A DNA stretch of 6,324 nt from positions 1-6,324 of the forward strand of contig CAYNGH010000181.1 of the NCBI GenBank assembly GCA_964396845.1, given 5' to 3'. The notes beneath the pieces were generated by a model. It did not search any database and was not told the DNA's origin. It was given only the letters and a program-made list of their open reading frames with translations. This DNA is from CAYNGH01 sp964396845 (GTDB lineage Bacteria; Vulcanimicrobiota; JAJTBE01; CAYNGH01). The translations under genes were made by a program, and so were the position numbers. This document shows, piece by piece, positions 1 through 4,740 of this stretch. Positions within the stretch are counted from its first letter, which is position 1. The number at the start of each line of letters is the position of its first letter.

Positions 1-516
1 GATCTGGAAGACATAATGGCGGCGGTGGATTTTGTCCGGCAGGATCCCGATGCCCGCGGGGACAGCCTGGTGGTGGGAGGAGGCAGTTATGGAGGGTATC
101 TGACCATGATGGCAGTCACCCGTTATCCTGATGTCTGGACCGGTGGGATAAACATGATGGGGCCGGTGAATCTGGAAACTTTTTATCTCAACTCTGCGTC
201 ATGGACAAAACCGATTCTTGAAAACAAATATGGCTTCAAACCACCGGGAGAAGATCCCACCTTTTATTATAACCGATCTCCCATCAACTTTGCTGACAGG
301 ATCCAGTGTCCCATGCTGTTGATTTATGGCAGGAATGATCCCCGGATTCCCATCGGGGAGATGTATCAGCTGAGAAAAGCCCTCCACGACGGGGGGAAAG
401 TCTTTGAAGAGGATGTTCTGGAAGGGGAGGGACATGGCTTGAACCGCAATGACAGCCGGTTCAACTCCTTTGCCAGGATGATTGCCTTCATTCAAAAGTA
501 TGTGATGAATTCCTGA
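1..516 (+). CDS. S9 family serine peptidase (prolyl oligopeptidase / acylaminoacyl-peptidase type), C-terminal fragment
   Basis: The reading frame is open from base 1 and stops at TGA 514-516, so only the last 171 residues are present. They are the catalytic alpha/beta-hydrolase domain of a peptidase that hydrolyses short peptides or acyl-peptides. The nucleophile elbow GGGSYGG has its Ser at codon 85-87. The acid lies in YGRNDPRIP (Asp at 337-339), matching the family pattern G-x-N-D-x-R-[VI]-P. The base lies in GEGHG (His at 433-435). Spacing and order Ser-Asp-His fit S9; the GxSYGG form resembles the acylaminoacyl-peptidase/DPP-IV-like branch more than classical lipases. The beta-propeller and any signal peptide would lie upstream, outside the window, so location and exact specificity cannot be judged. 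The ATG at 16 is internal and not the start. The gene converges on the 611-1501 gene, with a terminator between them. Confidence 0.93.
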   Translation, partial: DLEDIMAAVDFVRQDPDARGDSLVVGGGSYGGYLTMMAVTRYPDVWTGGINMMGPVNLETFYLNSASWTKPILENKYGFKPPGEDPTFYYNRSPINFADRIQCPMLLIYGRNDPRIPIGEMYQLRKALHDGGKVFEEDVLEGEGHGLNRNDSRFNSFARMIAFIQKYVMNS

Positions 517-541
517 CCTTTTCATTTATATTACTCCATAT

Positions 542-575
542 AAAAAGAGGCTTCCTGAAATCGGGGAGCCTCTTT
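542..575. terminator. Bidirectional rho-independent terminator between convergent genes
   Basis: A perfect 9-bp stem (AAAGAGGCT at 544-552 with AGCCTCTTT at 567-575) is extended inward by a wobble pair and C-G pairs. It is flanked by A-rich sequence on the left and TTT on the right. Read on the minus strand the stem is followed by a run of five T's, so it best terminates the 611-1501 gene, whose stop codon lies about 35 bases upstream of it. It can also stop the peptidase transcript coming from the left. Confidence 0.85.
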
Positions 576-610
576 AAAACAGCTCATGTTTTTGACAGAT
601 AAGATATTTA

Positions 611-1501
611 TCAATACATCTGCATATGGGTGATGACAAAATTTCCTTCGATTTTTTCCAGCTGGATGTTGCCCACTTTGAGCCGGACTTTCAGGGATGC
701 CACCTGAACCTTGTTGCTGGCAAGGATGGGGATGAAGCTTGAAACCTGGTATGTGTTCTGTTTCTTTTCATATTTCAGCCCGGCAATATTCAGGGGTTCC
801 ATCTGGAAGTCATGGGTGTCGAAGAGATCCTGAGCAGTTCCCCGGAAGGCATCCCGCACATCGTCGGCGGAATAAGGCCCTTTCTGTTCCATCTCCCGGG
901 CGGCCCTTTCCACGGCGACCTTCTGGAGATCCATCACCCGGTCGATGTCCCTTTCGTTATATGCCTCCCACAGGCTGGTGAGGACTGCCACAATCTCCTG
1001 GCGTTCTTCTTCTGATACCTGTTCCCATTGATCTTTAGGAGCTTCTTTTTTTACTTCGATCCCTTTGTTAACAGTGCCGGTGTCCCGGACAAGACCATGG
1101 GCGGTGCTGAAATACAACGCCTTCATACCAAATCTTTCGGGACGGGGACAGGACAGCTTGAAGCCCAGAGTGTCAGTGAAGGGACGGTAGCTTAGCAACT
1201 GCCCGCTATCACAGAGGAAGTAATCTCCAAGGTTTCCCGCGGACTTGCCCAGAGCTGTTCTTATATATTTTGAAAAATCACCCCGTCCATACCGTGCCTG
1301 ATAGAAAACTCTCTCTGAAGGGTATTCCCGGTGATGATCATTGGCGTACAATTCAAGGGCATTGGCCAGAAGCTGGATGTTTCTGACTGCGGTGGCTCCC
1401 TGTTTGGTGTTTGATTCCCCGGCTGATGCTCCCGGGGAAACGACCGCCAGGATCAGTCCGAAAATCAGGGCAAATATCAGTATTCTTTTCATATTGTTCA
1501 C
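611..1501 (-). CDS. Exported protein with pilin-like N-terminal part and possible NTF2-like C-terminal part
   Basis: This gene encodes 296 residues of unrecognised function. Residues 1-27 are a typical Sec signal peptide: basic MKR, a hydrophobic core at about 7-21, and cleavage likely after ASA (residue 27). Residues 38-62 (VRNIQLLANALELYANDH, then a Tyr-Pro) resemble the latter part of the type IV pilin/pseudopilin alpha-1 helix and the following Y-P turn. The prepilin peptidase motif (G-F-T-L-I-E) is absent, so this is probably a soluble or surface relative rather than an assembled pilin. Cys97 and Cys118 may form a disulfide. Residues about 166-296 open with EIVAVLTSLWEAYNERDIDRVMDL, a helix reminiscent of NTF2/SnoaL-like domains, and end in predicted beta strands; this domain call is tentative. 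The start is GTG, supported by AGGAG seven bases upstream; the in-frame ATG three codons later is an alternative. It is divergent from the repeat-protein gene at 1642. Confidence 0.85.
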   Translation of the reverse strand: MNNMKRILIFALIFGLILAVVSPGASAGESNTKQGATAVRNIQLLANALELYANDHHREYPSERVFYQARYGRGDFSKYIRTALGKSAGNLGDYFLCDSGQLLSYRPFTDTLGFKLSCPRPERFGMKALYFSTAHGLVRDTGTVNKGIEVKKEAPKDQWEQVSEEERQEIVAVLTSLWEAYNERDIDRVMDLQKVAVERAAREMEQKGPYSADDVRDAFRGTAQDLFDTHDFQMEPLNIAGLKYEKKQNTYQVSSFIPILASNKVQVASLKVRLKVGNIQLEKIEGNFVITHMQMY

Positions 1502-1508
1502 ATTTCCT

Positions 1509-1513
1509 CTCCT
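1509..1513 (-). promoter_or_regulatory. Ribosome binding site supporting a GTG start
   Basis: On the minus strand AGGAG lies seven bases before GTG (1501-1499). The ATG at 1492-1490 would be 16 bases from it, so GTG is preferred. A second purine run (GAGG) lies closer and leaves the ATG possible. Confidence 0.6.
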
Positions 1514-1520
1514 GTCAATT

Positions 1521-1549
1521 CTTTTATGATTACTTCATATTTCTGACAA
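1521..1549 (-). promoter_or_regulatory. Candidate sigma-70 promoter for the 611-1501 gene
   Basis: On the minus strand TTGTCA (1549-1544, 5 of 6 to consensus) is followed after exactly 17 bases by TAAAAG (1526-1521, 4 of 6). Transcription would start near 1514, giving a very short leader that barely includes the ribosome binding site. That tight spacing is the main weakness of the call. Confidence 0.4.
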
Positions 1550-1571
1550 ACCCTTTTTCCCCAGATATTTT
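1543..1571 (+). promoter_or_regulatory. Candidate sigma-70 promoter for the repeat-protein gene
   Basis: CTGACA (1543-1548, 5 of 6) is followed after 17 bases by TATTTT (1566-1571, 4 of 6). Transcription would start near 1578, leaving a leader of roughly 64 bases before the ATG at 1642. Its -35 overlaps the -35 of the opposite-strand promoter. An alternative -10-like TAAAAT at 1612-1617 has no good -35. Confidence 0.4.
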
Positions 1572-1641
1572 TGAAATTCCATAGCAACTTTTTTTCAGGT
1601 GGCGGGTCTATTAAAATGTAAAACAAAGGAGGTATGAAATT

Positions 1642-2649
1642 ATGAAATCAATAAAAAAACTTTTTATCGCTGTTGCCCTGGTTCTTCTGACAGGAGCCCT
1701 TGTGTGGGGTCAGGCTCTCAGTGTTAACGGCGCGAAAGGACACCGGGGAAACCGGGGACAATGGGGACACCGGGGACAGATGCGTCAGATTATGGAAAAA
1801 TATCGGGATAATGCGGAGTTTCAGACAATGTTGGGAGAAATCCGTGAGATCAGGCTGGATCATCGCCGACAGATGGAAAAGCTCAGAAGCTCCGGAGAAG
1901 AGATTGATGCAGAAACCAGAAATGCTCATTTTGCCGGGTTAAAGGAAAAGCTATCAGATGTCAGGGCCAGGTATGAGTCGAAGTTTCCTGACTTTTTTGC
2001 AGAGGCTGGAAAGATGCTCAAGATGGGGAGAGCACGGTTTATGGAGATGAAGGAAACCCCTGAGTTTCAGCAGTTGCAGAAGGTCCGGGAAAAATACCAG
2101 GATAATCCCGATTTCATCGCAATGGAGAAAGAAATCCGCACCCTCCGTCATGAACAGGCTAAAAAGATGCCACCGATGGACGGGATGAAATCCGGTTTCA
2201 ACTGGCAGGAAATAAAAGCAAGACGACAGGCCAATCAGGAAAAGATGCAGGAGATTGAAACAAAATACCAGGATCGCTTTCCTGACTACTTTGAAGCAAA
2301 ACATGCTCTCCGGGATAAAATCCGCCGGGAATGGGCCAACAGAAACCCCGGAAAGGCAAGGATTGCAGAAATAATGGAAAAATATCAGGATGACGCAACT
2401 TTTCTGGCAATGGTAAAAGAAGGGCAGACAATGAGAAAAGCTCACTTTGAGGAGATGAAAAGTCTGAGAGAGTCTGGGGATGAAGAGGCCATAAGGGCAA
2501 AACGACAGGAATTCCGTAGCGCCCTGCAGGAGTTCAAGTCAAAATACCAGGCTCAGTATCCTGACTTCTTTGAAGCCCTGGAAGAAATCCACGGCAAATT
2601 CCGTCGAAACCGCGGTGGACAAAAGGGCAATTATAACAAGGTCTTTTGA
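1642..2649 (+). CDS. Exported charged helical protein with three diverged ~95-residue repeats, function unknown
   Basis: This gene encodes 335 residues of a family I do not recognise. Residues 1-25 form a Sec signal peptide (KSIKK, hydrophobic core 7-21, cleavage likely after GQA), so the protein should act outside the cytoplasm. A short Gly/His/Arg-rich stretch (33-46) comes from a 9-bp DNA repeat. The rest is rich in Glu, Lys, Arg and Met, looks almost wholly helical, and contains three diverged repeats. Each repeat starts with EKY[RQ]D followed by a Phe and Met (EKY at 52, 150, 246) and ends with a [FY]PD[FY]F block (PD at 116, 214, 307), nearly always followed by an acidic residue and Ala. 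The only cysteine-free, charged, small periplasmic families it recalls are Spy/CpxP-like chaperones, but their LTxxQ motif is absent, so I do not assign it there. The start is fixed by AAAGGAGG (1625-1632) nine bases upstream. Expression looks monocistronic, with its own terminator. Confidence 0.88.
   Translation: MKSIKKLFIAVALVLLTGALVWGQALSVNGAKGHRGNRGQWGHRGQMRQIMEKYRDNAEFQTMLGEIREIRLDHRRQMEKLRSSGEEIDAETRNAHFAGLKEKLSDVRARYESKFPDFFAEAGKMLKMGRARFMEMKETPEFQQLQKVREKYQDNPDFIAMEKEIRTLRHEQAKKMPPMDGMKSGFNWQEIKARRQANQEKMQEIETKYQDRFPDYFEAKHALRDKIRREWANRNPGKARIAEIMEKYQDDATFLAMVKEGQTMRKAHFEEMKSLRESGDEEAIRAKRQEFRSALQEFKSKYQAQYPDFFEALEEIHGKFRRNRGGQKGNYNKVF
1740..1775 (+). repeat. 9-bp tandem repeat, four copies, in frame
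   Basis: Four consecutive units (ACACCGGGG, AAACCGGGG, ACAATGGGG, ACACCGGGG) lie inside the repeat-protein gene. They encode the triplets HRG, NRG, QWG and HRG just after the signal peptide. Because the unit is a multiple of three, copy-number change by slippage would alter the length of this linker without breaking the frame. Confidence 0.85.
1789..2571 (+). repeat. Three diverged protein-level repeats within the exported protein
   Basis: The repeats cover roughly residues 50-119, 148-217 and 244-310 (nucleotides 1789-1998, 2083-2292 and 2371-2571). They are spaced 98 and 96 residues apart by the EKY anchor. Each has an opening block (KYxDxxxFxxM) and a closing block (KYxxx[FY]PD[FY]F, mostly followed by EA). 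Opening and closing blocks resemble each other, for example KYQDNPDF and KYQDRFPDYF in repeat 2, hinting at an older half-unit duplication. Nucleotide identity between copies is low, so the duplication is old. Confidence 0.8.
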
Positions 2650-2691
2650 AACCTGCGGTGAGGTTTGAGAATATAATCCGGTAATATTGAT

Positions 2692-2726
2692 GACCGGCGG
2701 GCTGAAAAGCTCTCCGGTCTATTTTT
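2692..2726 (+). terminator. Rho-independent terminator of the repeat-protein gene
   Basis: GACCGG (2692-2697) pairs with CCGGTC (2714-2719). After one C-T mismatch, GGGCT pairs with AGCTC (one wobble), closed by a GAAA tetraloop (2704-2707). A T tract (2722-2726) follows. The tract overlaps the last base pairs of the convergent fmt stop codon. Read on the minus strand there is no T run, so it serves mainly the plus-strand gene. Confidence 0.88.
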
Positions 2727-3666
2727 ATTCGCCGAGCTTGTCGCCGATGCTGGGATGATAACCGTTGACAAAAGCCCAGCCGTCCATCTCTTTTTTTCCC
2801 TGGGGCTGTACTCTGGTGAGAACAAGACAGCCGACACCGCAGGATATCACCATGCCCCGGTTCTTCTCCAGGGCAATTATGGTTCCGGGAGCAATCGGGG
2901 CCGGGGAATCATCGCAGTTGGCTATCTCTGCCTGGTGTACCTTCAGAATGCTGTTCATATAGGTGGTGTAAGCGCCCGGCTTGGGTTCCATAGCCCGGAT
3001 CCTGTTGCGACAACTGCAGGCGGAATCCTCCCAGCGAATTCGGGCATCCTCCCGGGTGATTTTTGGCGCCCATACTGCTGAGTCGGGATTCTGGGGCAGG
3101 GGGCAGGCTTTGCCGGTTTCAATGTCTTCAATGGCCTGAAGCAGAGCGCCGGGAGATGCCATCGACATCTTCCGCCTCAGACTGCCACCGGTATCCCCGT
3201 CGGAGATACAGAAGTCTTCCTGATATATTACATCACCAGTATCAACATCGGTGTCGATGTGAAACACAGATACCCCGGTTTCATCGCAACCGTCAAGGAT
3301 GGCGCTTTCAATGGGACTGCACCCGCGGTATCGGGGCAGTTTCGATGGATGAAGGCAGATGCACCCCAACCGGGGATGATCCAGAAACTCATCGGGGAGG
3401 ATCTTGCCATAGGCCACCAGGACCACCAGATCAAAGTCGAACTCTGCCAGGTTTTCCCGGAATTTTTTACTCTTGAGGCTAACCGGCTCCAGAACAGGGA
3501 TGCTTAGTTTTTCTGCGGATATCTTCACCGGGGTCGCCTCGATTATTCTGCCACGGCCCTTGGGTTTGTCAGGCCGAGTGATGACCGCCACCACCTGATG
3601 ACGTTCCGCCAGAGCCTCCAGGGATGGCACTGCAAAGGCATCGGTCCCCATAAACAGGATCTTCAT
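2725..3666 (-). CDS. fmt: Methionyl-tRNA formyltransferase
   Basis: Fmt transfers a formyl group from 10-formyltetrahydrofolate to Met-tRNA(fMet) in the cytoplasm, preparing the initiator for translation. At 313 residues it has full family length. The N-terminal Rossmann-like formyltransferase domain opens with MKILFMGTDAFAVPSLEAL and has the GRGR...TPVK substrate loop (37-48), the SKLPRYRG loop (108-115) and DTGD (142-145). The C-terminal tRNA-binding domain shows NRIRAMEPKPGAYT (221-234) and the closing VQPQGKK...FVNGY...GDKLG. The His and Asp of the family's Asn-His-Asp catalytic set are present (His106, Asp142), but the Asn position of the N-x-H-x-S motif is Cys104 (codon TGC at 3357-3355). 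SLLP and RGAAPI also read SKLP and RGCSPI. It starts six bases after the def stop; its GGAGG lies in the 3' end of def, so the two are cotranscribed. It converges on the gene ending at 2649. Confidence 0.95.
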   Translation of the reverse strand: MKILFMGTDAFAVPSLEALAERHQVVAVITRPDKPKGRGRIIEATPVKISAEKLSIPVLEPVSLKSKKFRENLAEFDFDLVVLVAYGKILPDEFLDHPRLGCICLHPSKLPRYRGCSPIESAILDGCDETGVSVFHIDTDVDTGDVIYQEDFCISDGDTGGSLRRKMSMASPGALLQAIEDIETGKACPLPQNPDSAVWAPKITREDARIRWEDSACSCRNRIRAMEPKPGAYTTYMNSILKVHQAEIANCDDSPAPIAPGTIIALEKNRGMVISCGVGCLVLTRVQPQGKKEMDGWAFVNGYHPSIGDKLGE

Positions 3667-3672
3667 AGCAGA

Positions 3673-4305
3673 TCAACCCTCCACCTGAAACAGTGCCGCA
3701 GGCTGATTTTCCATACGGGACAGGGGCACTCCCCTGACTTCAGTATCTCCACTCTTGTCGGAAGAAGCCGGTTCGACGGCACTGCCGGTATTCCTCAGGG
3801 CATTGGCTTCTGCCACCTCGCCGGGGGATTCCTCCAGATCCTCTTCGGTGGGTTCCCAGACACTTATAGCCTTGTCGGTATATAGTATTCCGTCAAGATG
3901 ATCAATCTCATGCTGGAGGCACCGGGCCAGCATCCCCTCAGCCTCCATGCGGAAGTACTTCCCCTCGGGGCCCATGGCCTTCACGATGATTTTTTCCGGA
4001 CGCTCCACATCTCCCAACAGGCCCGGCACAGAAAGACAACCCTCGGTCATCATACACATGCCTTCGGTTTCCACAATTTTTGGGTTGGCCATTTTTAAAA
4101 GCCCCGACTCTTCTCCCACGTCCACCACTATGACCCGCAGGTTCACTCCCACCTGGGGCGCGGCAAGACCGATTCCCGGCGCTTTGTACATGGTTTCTGC
4201 CATATCATCCATCAATTGCAGGATGGTGGGATCCATCCGTTCAATTTTACTGCTTTTTCTTCGAAGAACCGGGTCCTCGTCAACCCTGATTCGCATCAAT
4301 GCCAT
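3673..4305 (-). CDS. def: Peptide deformylase
   Basis: Def removes the N-formyl group from nascent proteins at the ribosome, using a bound metal (usually Fe2+). All three family motifs are intact: GIGLAAPQ (44-51), EGCLS (88-92) and HEIDH (132-136). Cys90, His132 and His136 are the metal ligands and Glu133 the catalytic acid/base. The core ends near residue 150, a normal position. About 60 further residues (151-210) form an acidic, Ser/Pro/Gly-containing tail with no recognised motif, making the protein longer than the usual 150-190. The start ATG at 4305 is preceded by AGGTG five bases upstream; the in-frame Met4 is too far from it. It is first in the def-fmt pair, a very common bacterial arrangement, and is transcribed away from the chemoreceptor gene. 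Confidence 0.97.
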   Translation of the reverse strand: MALMRIRVDEDPVLRRKSSKIERMDPTILQLMDDMAETMYKAPGIGLAAPQVGVNLRVIVVDVGEESGLLKMANPKIVETEGMCMMTEGCLSVPGLLGDVERPEKIIVKAMGPEGKYFRMEAEGMLARCLQHEIDHLDGILYTDKAISVWEPTEEDLEESPGEVAEANALRNTGSAVEPASSDKSGDTEVRGVPLSRMENQPAALFQVEG

Positions 4306-4367
4306 AATATCACCTGAAATCCCTGTAAATTATTATGCTCCCTCAGGAGAACTCTTCCATGAATAAC

Positions 4368-4376
4368 ATCATATCA
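4368..4376 (-). promoter_or_regulatory. Candidate extended -10 promoter for def-fmt
   Basis: On the minus strand TGATATGAT matches the extended -10 form TGnTATAAT with one mismatch in the hexamer. No good -35 is seen, which extended -10 promoters can tolerate. Transcription would start near 4361, about 55 bases before the def ATG. Confidence 0.35.
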
Positions 4377-4389
4377 TATAAACAAGCCC

Positions 4390-4450
4390 CAGGGAAGATT
4401 ATTCTCAAACATCCCGGATCCCTGCAAAAAAATTTCTCTGAACATCCGGG
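4390..4450. repeat. Two interleaved inverted repeats
   Basis: CAGGGA (4390-4395) pairs with TCCCTG (4419-4424), and CCCGGAT (4413-4419) pairs with ATCCGGG (4444-4450). The left arm of the second stem lies in the loop of the first, and the stems share base 4419, so they would compete or form a pseudoknot. Neither is followed by a T tract on the plus strand. They could be a protein-binding site or chance. Confidence 0.35.
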
Positions 4451-4538
4451 CAATTTGGTATTATTATATTGCAAAAATTAAATAAGATTAATTGATTGAA
4501 ATTAGTAAAAACACTGTTCAAATGTTTAGATGAAACCT

Positions 4539-4564
4539 GAAAGTTTTTGTATATCTTCAGATAA
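4539..4564 (+). promoter_or_regulatory. Possible sigma-28 (FliA-type) promoter for the chemoreceptor gene
   Basis: GAAAGTTT (4539-4546) matches the -35 consensus TAAAGTTT at 7 of 8 positions. After 10 bases, TCAGATAA (4557-4564) matches GCCGATAA at 6 of 8; the usual spacing is 11. Chemoreceptor genes are often under this sigma factor, which supports the idea, but the spacing is off by one and the region is AT-rich. Confidence 0.3.
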
Positions 4565-4725
4565 ATGCCTGTTTTCCGATAAATGGTTTCGAAGGGGATA
4601 TGGATTTTGGGCTACTTCATTAATCGATGGATTGGGGCCCCGGACAGGAATTGATAAGACTGATCTGATTAACTGCTTTGATACTGCAACTGTTTGTCGA
4701 GATTCGAAGTGAAAAAAAGAAAAAG

Positions 4726-4733
4726 AAAGGAAG
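4726..4733 (+). promoter_or_regulatory. Ribosome binding site of the chemoreceptor gene
   Basis: AAAGGAAG lies seven bases before the ATG at 4741, within a purine-only stretch. It decides the start, because the frame stays open upstream as far as 4669 and contains a TTG at 4678 with no such site. Confidence 0.7.
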
Positions 4734-4740
4734 TCGAAAA

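Larger units (their letters stand above)
4306..4740. other. 435-bp divergent intergenic region between def and the chemoreceptor gene
   Basis: No convincing gene is present. The left part (about 4361-4450) holds a candidate def promoter and two inverted repeats. The middle (about 4451-4560) is strongly AT-rich. The right part (about 4561-4700) is of ordinary composition and would be a leader of roughly 170 bases if the candidate promoter at 4539-4564 is used. The last 30 bases are almost pure purine. I looked for a cyclic-di-GMP riboswitch and for tRNA arms and did not find them. Confidence 0.6.

Noticed and set aside
1740..1775. CRISPR-like short repeats
   Set aside because: The units are contiguous 9-mers without spacers and lie in a coding frame.
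1700..1942. Collagen-like Gly-x-y peptide in another frame of the 9-bp repeat
   Set aside because: It is an alternate-frame reading of the tandem repeat inside a clear gene, with no ribosome binding site of its own.
1954..2500. Long antisense open frames across the repeat protein
   Set aside because: They are opposite-strand readings of a Glu/Lys-rich coding region, with no start signal or protein motifs.
2755..3507. Several open frames on the plus strand over fmt
   Set aside because: fmt on the minus strand is unambiguous across the region, and these frames show no family motifs.
4530..4712. 60-codon open frame between def and the chemoreceptor gene
   Set aside because: No ribosome binding site before the ATG, no recognisable motif, and composition like the surrounding non-coding DNA.
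4701..4713. GATTCGAAG resembling a tRNA T-loop
   Set aside because: No matching T stem, anticodon arm or acceptor stem can be drawn around it.
4561..4740. Cyclic-di-GMP (GEMM) riboswitch in the chemoreceptor leader
   Set aside because: Such riboswitches often precede chemoreceptor genes, but the conserved GACGCAAAGC-type core and the flanking paired stems are not there.
4678..4740. Upstream TTG start extending the chemoreceptor by 21 codons
   Set aside because: The frame is open, but the added sequence is a Lys/Glu purine tract that includes the ribosome binding site; the ATG at 4741 is correctly spaced from that site.
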